Assembly (NCBI GenBank): GCA_033851955.1
Contig: JAWSVK010000010.1
Coordinates: 186,001-250,000 of the forward strand
Length of the DNA: 64,000 bases
Source of the DNA: Profundibacter sp033851955
GTDB lineage: Bacteria > Pseudomonadota > Alphaproteobacteria > Rhodobacterales > Rhodobacteraceae
Direction: 5' to 3'
A model generated the notes under the pieces. The model did not search any database and was not told the DNA's origin. It saw only the letters and a program-made list of their open reading frames with translations. The translations under genes were made by a program, and so were the position numbers. Of the stretch, positions 26,196-34,536 are shown piece after piece. The stretch's first letter is position 1. Every line of letters begins with the position of its first letter.

Positions 26196-27184
26196 TGCAA
26201 CCACCTCGCTTTTGGTTTCGCCCGCAAACTCACCCCGGGATTAGGGCACGAATACTCGCCCCCTTGGCGGCAATCTATGCCAGTGCAACGGCGCGCCGCG
26301 TGGCCAAACCACCCAGTTACACCGCGCCCGTTCCTGTGATCTGCGTTGGCAATATCAATGCTGGCGGCACGGGCAAAACCCCAACAGTCATCGCCCTTGT
26401 CCAACATCTGCAAGCCGCAGGGCACAGCCCGCATGTTGTGACCCGCGGCTATGGCGGATCACTGCAAGGGCCAATCCAAGTGAGCGAAACCAGCCATACT
26501 GCGGCCCAAACAGGTGATGAACCTTTGCTGCTGGCCGCTTTTGCCCCAACTTGGGTGGCCAAGGACCGCGCAAACGGGGCCAAAGCCGCCGTCACAGCAG
26601 GCGCCGATATCATCTTGCTGGATGACGGGTTTCAAAACCCAACCCTGCACAAGGACATCTCGATTGTGGTGGTGGACGGAGTGATCGGGTTTGGCAACGG
26701 CCGCGTGCTGCCCGCTGGCCCTTTGCGCGAACCCGTGCAAACCGGTCTGGCACGTGCCGACATTTTGCTGTCAATCGGCGCGCGCAAACAACAAAACTTG
26801 TTCATGAAAAACTGGGGGGCGAAAGTATCGCTACCGCATATCACCGGCCGCCTAGCCCCGCTGCAAACCGGCATTGATTGGCAGGATCAACCCGTGCTGG
26901 CCTTTGCTGGCATTGGCCACCCTGAAAAATTCTTTGCGACGCTGCGCGCGCTTGGCGCTGATCTGTTGCACTCTGAGGCTCTGAGCGACCATCAGCCGCT
27001 TACGGCCGCCCTCATGAAACGTTTATCGTTTGAGGCCAAGGCCTTGGGCGCGATCATGGTCACCACCGAGAAAGACGCCGTGCGCCTGCCAGCCGATTTT
27101 CGCGCCGAGGTCGTAACCTTGCCAGTGCGTTTGGAAATCCCCGACTGGAGCGCCTTTGACAAAGCGCTCGCAGCCTTAGATTAG
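26195..27184 (+). CDS. lpxK: Tetraacyldisaccharide 4'-kinase
   Basis: A 329-residue membrane-associated kinase that phosphorylates the 4' position of the lipid A disaccharide. The P-loop is NINAGGTGKTPT (about 53-63), followed by HVVTRGYGG, GDEPLLLA, the DDGFQNP block and GRVLPAGPLREP. All are diagnostic for LpxK. The 26195 ATG overlaps the waaA stop. It ends seven bases before the convergent DsbA-like gene. Confidence 0.95.
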   Translation: MQPPRFWFRPQTHPGIRARILAPLAAIYASATARRVAKPPSYTAPVPVICVGNINAGGTGKTPTVIALVQHLQAAGHSPHVVTRGYGGSLQGPIQVSETSHTAAQTGDEPLLLAAFAPTWVAKDRANGAKAAVTAGADIILLDDGFQNPTLHKDISIVVVDGVIGFGNGRVLPAGPLREPVQTGLARADILLSIGARKQQNLFMKNWGAKVSLPHITGRLAPLQTGIDWQDQPVLAFAGIGHPEKFFATLRALGADLLHSEALSDHQPLTAALMKRLSFEAKALGAIMVTTEKDAVRLPADFRAEVVTLPVRLEIPDWSAFDKALAALD

Positions 27185-27190
27185 CGGCGA

Positions 27191-27868
27191 TTACTCAGCC
27201 AGTTTTTCATCCAAAATAGTCACAAACTCATCATAGCTCACGTTCTTATACTTCTGACCATTGATCAGGAACGAAGGTGTTGAATCCATGTTGTCACGGG
27301 TGAAATTCTCTTGATACCACGCCACCAGCTTCTCAACCTGAGCGCTGTCCGCAAAACAAGCGTCCAGCTCTTCGTTGGTGATGCCCGTCGTTAGACCAAT
27401 GCGGCGCAGGTTCGCAACTACGGTGGTTGGGTCACCTTCACCCAGCCAGGCACCTTGATCCTTCATCAAAATATCAGCGATCCCGAAATAGCGCATTTCA
27501 CCACCGCAGCGCGCCATCAGGCTAGCCCATAGACCGTATTTGTCAAAATATGCCTCGCGGAAGATAAACCGCACTTTACCCGTTTCGATATAGTTTTTTT
27601 CAATTTTCGGCAACACGTCTGTATGGAACCTTGAACAATGCGGGCAAGTGAATGACCCGTATTCAACCATCGTTACGGGCGCATCTGCCGCCCCCATCGT
27701 CATATCAATGATGCCACTGGTGTCGATATCATCTGCGGTCTGCGCCATCGCCGCGCCAAAACCCGCTTGGCTGGAACTGCTCACAACCGTATCAGAAGCG
27801 TTCAACCAATATGCACCGCCGCCCGCCAATGTGAGCGCGCCTGCACCGATGAATAATCTGCGTTTCAT
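27191..27868 (-). CDS. DsbA-family thiol oxidoreductase
   Basis: A 225-residue protein with a Tat-like start (MKRRLFIGAGALTLAGGGAYWL) and a DsbA-fold active site CPHC (C75-C78) in EYGSFTCPHC. The cis-Pro is in STPSFLINGQKY. A second CxxxxD pattern (LDACFAD) is in the helical insert. It oxidises or isomerises cysteines in exported proteins. It is the second gene of a pair with the DciA-like gene, 14 bases apart. Start ATG at 27868 follows GAGGAA closely. Confidence 0.88.
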   Translation of the reverse strand: MKRRLFIGAGALTLAGGGAYWLNASDTVVSSSSQAGFGAAMAQTADDIDTSGIIDMTMGAADAPVTMVEYGSFTCPHCSRFHTDVLPKIEKNYIETGKVRFIFREAYFDKYGLWASLMARCGGEMRYFGIADILMKDQGAWLGEGDPTTVVANLRRIGLTTGITNEELDACFADSAQVEKLVAWYQENFTRDNMDSTPSFLINGQKYKNVSYDEFVTILDEKLAE

Positions 27869-27882
27869 GTCGAATTCCTCTT

Positions 27883-28407
27883 TCAGTGTTTGGAGTTAGA
27901 GATAATATTTTCGCCCAAAGCTTCAAGGGCATCACGCAGCCCCTGATCGGCAATAGGAGCTGCCGCTTTGCTGGCGGCCTGCTTTGTCTCAGGGCTAACC
28001 GTCTTGGTTTTGGCCTTTGGGGCTGGCGCGAACTGCGCTTGGCCCTCGGCAAATCCCGTGGCTGCTGTCTGGGTGATCCGGATGCGCGAAATCGCGGTGT
28101 GGCCGTAACAAGCATTCACCCGTTCGCGCAGCGTTTCCTTTTGCATTTCCAACATCGGCGCCTGCGCGCCCGTGGTCAACAATGTCAATGTCGCGCCAAA
28201 ACCCTCACGCCCATATTTCACATCCACGGGTCGTGCGATGCTGGCAGTTTGTTCGCCAACAATTTCAGCCCAATGGGTCAACAATCGGGTCACAGCAAAG
28301 CCACGGGTTTCGCCAAGTGCGCGAATACGGTTTTGCAACAGGTTCGACGTGCGTCTAAACCCGCGACTGGTGCGCTTGCGTTGTTTAAAGGCGTCTGTTT
28401 GCTTCAT
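27883..28407 (-). CDS. DUF721/DciA-like protein
   Basis: A 174-residue protein. The N-terminal half (about 20-115) fits DUF721, with RGFAVTRLLTHWAEIVGEQTASIARPVDVKYG typical of the DciA domain (WxxIVG...). The C-terminus is Ala/Lys/Pro-rich and low complexity. DciA proteins load the replicative helicase in bacteria that lack DnaC. No dnaC or helicase is visible here, so this assignment rests on the domain alone. It precedes the DsbA-like gene, and the mutY promoter region lies behind it. Confidence 0.8.
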   Translation of the reverse strand: MKQTDAFKQRKRTSRGFRRTSNLLQNRIRALGETRGFAVTRLLTHWAEIVGEQTASIARPVDVKYGREGFGATLTLLTTGAQAPMLEMQKETLRERVNACYGHTAISRIRITQTAATGFAEGQAQFAPAPKAKTKTVSPETKQAASKAAAPIADQGLRDALEALGENIISNSKH

Positions 28408-28488
28408 CGGGCTTTCCGTTGGCTCGCCGCCATTCTAAACAGGTTGCGGCGGGGTGCCAGAGTAATAACACATTGAGGTTGATAAAGA

Positions 28489-29544
28489 TTGCGTGACTTG
28501 AGCCTAAACGACATTTTGCTGGATTGGTATGATGTCCATGCACGCGTTTTGCCTTGGCGAATTGCGCCAGAAAAATCGACTGCCGGCCTGCGTCCTGACC
28601 CGTATCACATCTGGATGTCTGAAGTCATGCTGCAGCAAACCACCGTCGCCGCCGTGACTAAATACTTTCACGCCTTTACAACGCGTTGGCCTTCGGTTGA
28701 AGCCTTGGCAAATGCCCCGGATGACGACGTGATGGGGGAATGGGCAGGACTTGGCTACTACGCGCGCGCCCGCAATCTGCTTAAATGTGCCCGAACAATT
28801 GTGCGCGATTTTGGCGGCAAATTCCCCGACACGCGGGATGAGCTGATCACCCTACCTGGCATCGGGCCCTACACCGCCGCCGCCATCGCCAGCATCGCGT
28901 TTGGCCGCAGTGAGGTCGTAGTGGACGGCAATGTCGAACGTGTGATGGCGCGGATGTTTGACGTGGCCACCCCCTTGCCCGCCGCCAAACCGGAACTGAC
29001 AGCGCTTGCGGCACGCCTAACCCCCGACACTCGTGCCGGAGATTATGCACAAGCCGTGATGGATTTAGGGGCAACGATTTGCACGCCAAAATCCCCAAAA
29101 TGCGATCGCTGCCCGTGGGTCAGCTCATGTTTGGCAAAGGCTGCTGGGCGGGCGGCAGAGATGCCATATCGCAGTCCCAAACCGGTAAAACCCACGCGTC
29201 TCGGCATTATCTACGTAGCGCGGAATCGTGATGGCGCGTGGTTGTTGGAACGCAGACCTGACAAAGGATTGCTGGGCGGCATGCTTGGCTGGCCCGGGGC
29301 CGAATGGGGTGATGTGGCGATTGAGAGCCCGCCGTTTTCAGCAAACTGGCAACAGATAGACGGCGAAGTGCGCCACACCTTTACCCACTTTCATTTGCGC
29401 CTGTCTGTGCGTGTCACGACCATCAAAAATGTGAACCCAGTCAAAGGGATTTTCATTGCGCACGCAGAGTTTGACCCATCCAATCTGCCAACTGTCATGC
29501 GCAAAACCTATGACACTGCGCTTCCTGCGTTTGATAAGGATTGA
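28489..29544 (+). CDS. mutY: Adenine DNA glycosylase MutY
   Basis: A 351-residue A/G-specific glycosylase acting on A opposite 8-oxoguanine. It has the helix-hairpin-helix LPGIGPYTAAAIASIAFG, catalytic Asp region VVVDGNVERVMAR, the EVMLQQTTV block (catalytic Glu side), and the 4Fe-4S ligands C-x6-C-x2-C-x5-C (CTPKSPKCDRCPWVSSC). The NUDIX-like C-terminal domain reads RPDKGLLGGMLGWPG. The start is TTG at 28489; no ATG exists before the conserved WYDVHARVLPWR. It is divergent from the DciA-like gene. Confidence 0.95.
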   Translation: MRDLSLNDILLDWYDVHARVLPWRIAPEKSTAGLRPDPYHIWMSEVMLQQTTVAAVTKYFHAFTTRWPSVEALANAPDDDVMGEWAGLGYYARARNLLKCARTIVRDFGGKFPDTRDELITLPGIGPYTAAAIASIAFGRSEVVVDGNVERVMARMFDVATPLPAAKPELTALAARLTPDTRAGDYAQAVMDLGATICTPKSPKCDRCPWVSSCLAKAAGRAAEMPYRSPKPVKPTRLGIIYVARNRDGAWLLERRPDKGLLGGMLGWPGAEWGDVAIESPPFSANWQQIDGEVRHTFTHFHLRLSVRVTTIKNVNPVKGIFIAHAEFDPSNLPTVMRKTYDTALPAFDKD

Positions 29545-29599
29545 GTTCTTCCTTCAGCTGTGAATACATGGCGGCGCGCGCATATTGATGGAGATACTG

Positions 29600-30733
29600 A
29601 TGATCACTTCAAGCGAGGTCGCCAAACCCAGTTCCGCCTTGCCGTTCTGGCTTACCCTCGGCGCAATTCCACTGGCATTTACCGGCGCAATATACGGCGG
29701 CTGGTGGACCATTCTATTGGCCATCTACGGTTGGACCGTTGCCTCGGCCTTAGATGCGCTGCTGGGTTTGAACACGGAAAACCCTGATACGGAAACCGAC
29801 GAAAAAGACTTGTTCTGGTACAGGTTGATCACGTTGATCTGGTTCCCAATCCAGTTTGCGATGATTTTCGGGATGATCTGGTGGGTGACCGTAAGCGACC
29901 ACCTATCATTGCTGGAAAAACTTGTCCTGTTTTACGGGGTTGGCTCGGTTTCGGGCGGCACGGGAATTGTCTATTCGCATGAATTGATGCACCAAAAGGG
30001 TCGATTGGAACGCTGGTTGGGTGACTTGTTGCTGGCCTCGGTTTTGTACAGCCATTTTCGAACAGAACATTTGCTGGTGCATCACGTCTATGTAGGCACC
30101 CCGCGCGATGCGGTGACGGCGCGTTACAATGAGGGGTTCCACAGGTTTTTCCCGCGGGTTTTGCGAGAATGTCCGGCCTCGGCTTGGGACGCAGAAAAAA
30201 AGATGCTGGCTCGCAAAGGGTTAGGCGCTTTTGATTTCTCCAACCCGTTCTGGAAATACGGAGTCTTGCAGATCGCTATGCTGAGTTTGGCCTTTGGGCT
30301 GGGCGGCTGGGCCGGTGTTGGGTTCTTTGTCTTCCAAGCGGGTTTTGCCATTTGGATGCTGGAGTTGACCAACTATGTGGAGCATTACGGGCTGACCCGC
30401 AAACATCTGGGCGATGGTAAATATGAGCATGTGATGCCGCATCATTCGTGGAACGCATCGCACACCGCGTCAAACTGGTTGCTGATCAACCTGCAACGCC
30501 ATTCGGATCACCACTATAAACCATCACGGCCGTTTCCATTGTTGCAAACCTATTCGAACGCAGAAGCACCCCAATTGCCACGCGGTTATCCGTTGATGAC
30601 GGCACTTGCGATGATGCCACATTTGTGGCGTCGTCGGATGAACCCAAAGGTGCGTGATTGGCGGGCAACCTATTATCCCGAGATCACCGATTGGGATGCG
30701 TATAAAAATGGTACGACGCCGTTGCCGAGGTAG
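29600..30733 (+). CDS. alkB: Alkane 1-monooxygenase
   Basis: A 377-residue integral membrane diiron hydroxylase with six membrane segments. Histidine boxes are HELMHQKGRLERWLG, the variant TEHLLVHHVYVGTPRDA in place of the textbook EHNRGHH, and LQRHSDHHYKP, plus NYVEHYGL near residue 265. All metal-binding His positions are kept. It oxidises terminal carbons of n-alkanes, with rubredoxin and a reductase that are not in the window. The ATG at 29600 has GGAG six bases before it; ATG and TTG further upstream (29585-29590) are weaker. Confidence 0.93.
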   Translation: MITSSEVAKPSSALPFWLTLGAIPLAFTGAIYGGWWTILLAIYGWTVASALDALLGLNTENPDTETDEKDLFWYRLITLIWFPIQFAMIFGMIWWVTVSDHLSLLEKLVLFYGVGSVSGGTGIVYSHELMHQKGRLERWLGDLLLASVLYSHFRTEHLLVHHVYVGTPRDAVTARYNEGFHRFFPRVLRECPASAWDAEKKMLARKGLGAFDFSNPFWKYGVLQIAMLSLAFGLGGWAGVGFFVFQAGFAIWMLELTNYVEHYGLTRKHLGDGKYEHVMPHHSWNASHTASNWLLINLQRHSDHHYKPSRPFPLLQTYSNAEAPQLPRGYPLMTALAMMPHLWRRRMNPKVRDWRATYYPEITDWDAYKNGTTPLPR

Positions 30734-30745
30734 TCGCTCGGCAAG

Positions 30746-30784
30746 CCTTACGGCTTTTCTCGCTGAACGAAGAGGGCCGTAAGG
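30746..30784 (+). repeat. Inverted repeat after alkB
   Basis: CCTTACGGC (30746-30754) and GCCGTAAGG (30776-30784) are perfect complements separated by 21 bases. No T-run follows on the plus strand, so it is a possible factor-dependent or bidirectional 3' hairpin of the alkB transcript. Confidence 0.4.
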
Positions 30785-30806
30785 ACCAATGAGTGCCCCG
30801 TTTTAC

Positions 30807-30836
30807 GAAAAAACCCCGCCAAATAATTGGCGGGGC
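30807..30836 (-). terminator. Terminator of ccrM
   Basis: CCCCGCCAA (30814-30822) pairs with TTGGCGGGG (30827-30835) around a four-base loop. Six A residues (30808-30813) become the T-run on the minus strand. It lies about 65 bases beyond the ccrM stop. Confidence 0.9.
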
Positions 30837-30899
30837 AAGTTAGCGCCTGCTGTCAGTTAACAGGCACCGGCGGTATATCGGTTAATGCTGTGGAATGCC

Positions 30900-32015
30900 C
30901 TAGTTAGGACGTTCAGCCATTTCAGCACGAATTTGCTGGCGTAACAAATCAATCGGCACCTGTTTGCCATCGCGCTTAAAGCTCCAGTAAGTCCAGCCGT
31001 TGCAGCTCGGTGCGCCCTCAAGCGCCGCCCCGACCTGGTGGATTGACCCCTTCACATCGTGGCCGACGAGCGTACCATCGACACGGACCTTGGCGGTGTA
31101 GCGACCATTCAGGCTCATCAATTCTTCGCCCGGCGACAGCATGCCACGTTCAACCAGCTGGCCGAACGGCACCCGTGGTTCGGCGCGTTTAGCGGTGGTG
31201 ACTTGCAGGCTTTCTTTGTCAAACTTGCGGATTCTCGACAGACGTTTCAGGGCGACCTTGCGGTAGGCCTCTTCACGCTCGATGCCGATAAAATCGCGGC
31301 CCAGCTTTTTGGCAACAGCACCCGTGGTACCGGTGCCAAAGAACGGATCAAGAATAACATCGCCGGGGTTGGTGGTGCCAACAATCACGCGGTGCAGCAG
31401 GCTTTCGGGTTTTTGCGTTGGATGGGCTTTATCGCCCTCCTCGTTCTTTAGGCGTTCATGACCAGTGCAGATCGGCAACACCCAATCCGAGCGCATTTGA
31501 ATACCTTCATTCAAAGATTTCAACGCATCATAGTTAAAGGTATATTTGCTGGCCTCTTCTTTAGAGGCCCAAATCATGGTTTCATGGGCATTGGTCAAAC
31601 GCATGCCGCGGAAATTTGGCATGGGGTTGGATTTGCGCCAAACCACGTCATTCAAAATCCAAAACCCTTGGTTTTGTAACTCGGCTCCGACGCGGAAAAT
31701 ATTGTGATAAGAACCGATCACCCAAATCCCGCCATTGGGTTTTAGCAAACGGCGCGCAGCCTTGAGCCAACCTTTGGTAAACTTGTCATAGGCTTTGAAA
31801 CTGGCAAACTGATCCCACGCATCATCAACCGCATCAACCTTGGAGTTGTCGGGACGATGCAAGTCACCACGCAATTGCAGATTATAAGGGGGATCCGCAA
31901 AAATCATGTCGACGGAGCCCGCTGGCAGGCTGTTCATCATCTCAATGCAATCGCCATCAAGAATTTGGTTCAGAGGCAATTCGCTTGCCACTTTTGTCTT
32001 GGTTTTTGTTGTCAT
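30900..32015 (-). CDS. ccrM: Cell-cycle DNA methyltransferase CcrM (GANTC)
   Basis: A 371-residue beta-class adenine-N6 methyltransferase. The catalytic motif IV, FADPPYNLQLRGDL, comes first, and the AdoMet motif LDPFFGTGTTGAVAKKLGRDFIGIE comes later, the order expected of beta-class enzymes. The long C-terminal domain (about 265-371) with KVRVDGTLVGHDVKGSIHQVGAALEGAPSCNGWTYW is the CcrM/HinfI tail. It methylates A in GANTC and controls cell-cycle genes. The ATG at 32015 with AGAGG six bases upstream is preferred over the one at 32030. See the promoter entry. Confidence 0.96.
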   Translation of the reverse strand: MTTKTKTKVASELPLNQILDGDCIEMMNSLPAGSVDMIFADPPYNLQLRGDLHRPDNSKVDAVDDAWDQFASFKAYDKFTKGWLKAARRLLKPNGGIWVIGSYHNIFRVGAELQNQGFWILNDVVWRKSNPMPNFRGMRLTNAHETMIWASKEEASKYTFNYDALKSLNEGIQMRSDWVLPICTGHERLKNEEGDKAHPTQKPESLLHRVIVGTTNPGDVILDPFFGTGTTGAVAKKLGRDFIGIEREEAYRKVALKRLSRIRKFDKESLQVTTAKRAEPRVPFGQLVERGMLSPGEELMSLNGRYTAKVRVDGTLVGHDVKGSIHQVGAALEGAPSCNGWTYWSFKRDGKQVPIDLLRQQIRAEMAERPN

Positions 32016-32061
32016 TTTCTGCCTCTGCATCTGCGCATTTTCGCGCTTGTTGTTGAGGACT

Positions 32062-32105
32062 AAGATGATTCATTAGCGAATCGCCGTCAATTTCTTTTTT
32101 GAATC
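32062..32105 (-). promoter_or_regulatory. ccrM promoter with three GANTC sites and a GcrA-like site
   Basis: Three GANTC sites fall within 39 bases: GATTC 32067-32071, GAATC 32078-32082 and GAATC 32101-32105 (as written on the plus strand). On the minus strand a TTGACG box (32090-32085) is followed by CGATTCG, matching the published Caulobacter GcrA preference YGAKTCG, then by the weaker hexamer CATCTT at 17 bases. In Caulobacter ccrM is known to be controlled by GANTC methylation in its promoter. The -10 match is poor, so the exact start of transcription is inferred. Confidence 0.55.
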
Positions 32106-32127
32106 AACAGGTTAGAAAATTGTCTTG

Positions 32128-32742
32128 CTACAACATCTTGTGTACCGGTTTGAAGGAACGCCTATGGTGTGGGGTGACCCCCAGTTCCTGTAGTGCTTTT
32201 AAGTGCACAGCTGTGGGGTAACCTGCGTTCTTTTCCCAACCATAGCCCGGATATTGTTGCGCCAAATCCATCATCAGCCGATCACGACATGTTTTTGCCA
32301 CAATTGAGGCCGCCGCGATCGACAGTGATTTGGCATCCCCCTTGATCACGGCTGTTGCCGGAATGGTCAAACCGCGCGGGATCAAATTACCATCAACCAA
32401 AACATGGTCCGGTAGATGTCCCAGCCCCGCAATAGCCCGCTCCATCGCAAGGTGCGATGCGCGCAGGATATTGATTTCGTCAATCTCTTGAACAGAAGCA
32501 TGGGCAATCGACACCTGGGCGCAGCCCATCAATACGTCATAGAGCGCTTCACGTCGCTTGGCCGTCAGTTTTTTGGAATCGTTCAGACCGTCAGGAATGT
32601 TTGACGGGTCCAAAATAACAGCCGCCGCCGTCACAGGGCCGCACAATGGGCCGCGCCCGACTTCGTCCACGCCAGCGACCGTGACGTTCCCTGCCTCAAT
32701 GGTGGCTTGCTCGAGTGTGAAATCTGGGGCTGTTTTGTTCAT
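32128..32742 (-). CDS. rnhB: Ribonuclease HII
   Basis: A 204-residue RNase HII that cuts RNA in RNA-DNA hybrids and misincorporated ribonucleotides. Motifs are VAGVDEVGRGPLCGPV (catalytic Asp-Glu), NDSKKLTAKRRE, HVLVDGN, KGDAKSLSIAAASIVAKTCRDRLM and GYPTAVHLKAL. The ATG at 32742 starts MNKTAPDF; an in-frame GTG-type extension to 32835 is not supported. Between it and ccrM is the ccrM promoter. Confidence 0.95.
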   Translation of the reverse strand: MNKTAPDFTLEQATIEAGNVTVAGVDEVGRGPLCGPVTAAAVILDPSNIPDGLNDSKKLTAKRREALYDVLMGCAQVSIAHASVQEIDEINILRASHLAMERAIAGLGHLPDHVLVDGNLIPRGLTIPATAVIKGDAKSLSIAAASIVAKTCRDRLMMDLAQQYPGYGWEKNAGYPTAVHLKALQELGVTPHHRRSFKPVHKML

Positions 32743-32779
32743 AAGGCTGAAAACCCCAAAATGCGCGGTTGTGCAAGGT

Positions 32780-32817
32780 AAAAGGGCGGGGCGTTCACTC
32801 AAGAACGCGCCCGCCCC
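32780..32817 (-). terminator. Terminator of the minus-strand secreted protein gene
   Basis: A long GC-rich stem with one bulge: GGGCGGGGCGTTC (32784-32796) against GAACGCGCCCGCCCC (32803-32817), with AAAA before it that gives TTTT on the minus strand. It lies between rnhB and the secreted protein gene. Confidence 0.75.
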
Positions 32818-32869
32818 AAAGGTGTGGGGACGCAACTAATCCACACCTCTGCTCGGTTGTTCGAAAATT

Positions 32870-33358
32870 CTAGCGGTTGGCAACGTGATAACCGTGCCGG
32901 CGCAAACAGCTTGAATGATAGACCTTGCGCAAACCTTCATTGGTCGAAATGCGCGTTCTGCAGTGTTGCGGCAAATTTAGACGCGGCGCATTTTTGGCCA
33001 CACATTTAGAAGCATAACCACGTACCAAACCGGCCCGCGTGCGAAAGGTCCGGAAACATTTCTGAGGCACCGAAGCACGACGATGTGGTGCAACCCGACG
33101 GTCCCGCGGCTGATACCCGCCATGTCGACGTGTTACATGCGGCTGAACTGCCCGCGGTGTATTATCCCGGCTGCCTTCAATCACCCGCCCGATAATATAG
33201 AGCGCCGCCAGCCCCTGTAGGACTCTGACGCCTTCGCTTGGCTTGGCCATCGCGGGGGTCGCCCCAAAAGAGGTCAGCGCCATTGTGGCGGCAAGGGCCC
33301 CTGCCAGAAATCTCGTTGTACGTTTCTGAGTAGGTTTTTGTGTTTGTTCCATAGTCAT
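32870..33358 (-). CDS. Secreted Arg/His-rich protein of unknown function
   Basis: A 162-residue product with a signal peptide (FLAGALAATMALTSFGATPAMA, about residues 15-36) after a Lys/Arg/Thr-rich start. A second hydrophobic stretch follows at VLQGLAALYIIGRVIEG. The C-terminal half has six cysteines (QKCFRTF, SKCVAKN, QHCRT, SSCLRR and others) and many Arg and His. I do not recognise a family. The ATG at 33358 follows AAAGGAA; the frame continues upstream to 33472 without a better site. It is transcribed from its own promoter, with a terminator beyond. Confidence 0.55.
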   Translation of the reverse strand: MTMEQTQKPTQKRTTRFLAGALAATMALTSFGATPAMAKPSEGVRVLQGLAALYIIGRVIEGSRDNTPRAVQPHVTRRHGGYQPRDRRVAPHRRASVPQKCFRTFRTRAGLVRGYASKCVAKNAPRLNLPQHCRTRISTNEGLRKVYHSSCLRRHGYHVANR

Positions 33359-33517
33359 GTCGTTTCCTTTCATACTGGGCCAGCACACAGATTGCGTAAC
33401 TGGTAGCGATAAAACGAATTTGGAGGGAGCGGCTGTGCTAAACAATATCGCCGGATTGTTATCCCATAACATGCCGCAGATCGTTGCTTGTTATTGAATA
33501 ACGTCAGGTTTTTCGCC

Positions 33518-33811
33518 ATGCTCAAAGGCATGATGAAAAAACTTATCCTGATCTTGGCCCTTATCGCCGCTTCGCCTGCGAGTGCGTCCTGTTTTGCTGA
33601 CTACAAGGCGAAACAGGACGGCCCCTTGCGCCTGCATTATGGTGTACTAGAATTACCTGAGAGCGCTTGCAGCAAACAGGCCGCAAAAGCGCAAATCAGC
33701 CAGCGCATCTCTGCGGATGGCTGGAAATTGTTGCGGGTTTTGTCGATATTCAAAGCCGACGGGCTTAAGGAAAGGAAAAACAGTGCCGGACAATACTTCC
33801 TCCGCTACTGA
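33518..33811 (+). CDS. Small periplasmic protein of unknown function
   Basis: About 97 residues from the ATG at 33518. MKKLILILALIAASPASA is a signal peptide and cleavage would leave a mature domain of about 75 residues starting SCFADYKAKQDGPLRLHYG. It has two cysteines (C of SCFAD and SACSK) that could form a disulfide. Starts at 33530 or 33533 are equally possible; they would only shorten the signal region. It overlaps the next gene by about 29 bases, which suggests that the two are translated together. Confidence 0.6.
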   Translation: MLKGMMKKLILILALIAASPASASCFADYKAKQDGPLRLHYGVLELPESACSKQAAKAQISQRISADGWKLLRVLSIFKADGLKERKNSAGQYFLRY

Positions 33812-34487
33812 AACCCGGCTCACCGGATCAAAGGTGGTTGCCATCGGCATCACCGCAATTGTACTGATCCTGTTGGTGGCCGCTGTTTTGCTGTTCGTGA
33901 ACCTGCCTGACGCCAACGCGTTTAATGCGCGGGTCGAGCAGATATTCATCGAGAACAACGACCTAACCAATCACGCCGAGATCAAGCTGTTGGAAATACT
34001 GGCCCAATCGGGCACATCGTTTTCCGACACATTGGCATCTTATCGCACAGTGATTTTCGTGCTGCTGATTTTTGCCACCGCGTTGCTGGTGGCTGCACTT
34101 GTGTTTTTGGTCACCATCATTACCCTGAACAAACGCATGGGCGAAATCGAGCGCACGGGCATTCAGGTTTCATCGCTTTTGATCAGTCGCGAGGAAAACA
34201 CAGTTTATCTGAACAACATGGAATTCAAACTGACCGAAGCCGCAATCGAAACCCTATCGGTTTTGGCCGAGGCACGGATGGACGAAGAACTGCTGACAGG
34301 TTGCGAGATTGAAGGCACAATATCAGGACGCCCCGCCGCAGATTGTGACGAGGCCGCTGGCGCCACTCGCATCAAACGTTTGCGCGATTCACTGGGCAAC
34401 CAGATGGTCAGCGAATTGCTGGTAAAAAACATCGCCCGTCGTGGGTATATGCTGGCGATTGATAAAGACGTAATCCGGATGGTTTGA
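33783..34487 (+). CDS. Two-TM membrane protein with C-terminal winged-helix-like domain
   Basis: Read from GTG at 33783 (AAGGAAAAACA just before it) this is 234 residues. TM1 is at about 18-41, a periplasmic loop at 42-88, TM2 at about 90-116, then a helical linker (KRMGEIERTGIQVSSLL). From about residue 133 to the end the pattern VYLNNMEFKLTEAAIETLSVLAEA, ATRIKRLRDSLGN and KNIARRGYMLAI resembles the OmpR/ToxR winged helix: leading strands, recognition helix, then wing. Thus the DNA-binding-like part would sit in the cytoplasm at the C-terminus, opposite to ToxR. It overlaps the preceding periplasmic protein, a possible sensor partner. DNA binding is inferred only. Confidence 0.6.
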   Translation: MPDNTSSATETRLTGSKVVAIGITAIVLILLVAAVLLFVNLPDANAFNARVEQIFIENNDLTNHAEIKLLEILAQSGTSFSDTLASYRTVIFVLLIFATALLVAALVFLVTIITLNKRMGEIERTGIQVSSLLISREENTVYLNNMEFKLTEAAIETLSVLAEARMDEELLTGCEIEGTISGRPAADCDEAAGATRIKRLRDSLGNQMVSELLVKNIARRGYMLAIDKDVIRMV

Positions 34488-34536
34488 TCTGAGTGTTTGG
34501 TGGCAATGTAGATTACTGTCGCTGTTACGTTCTAAC

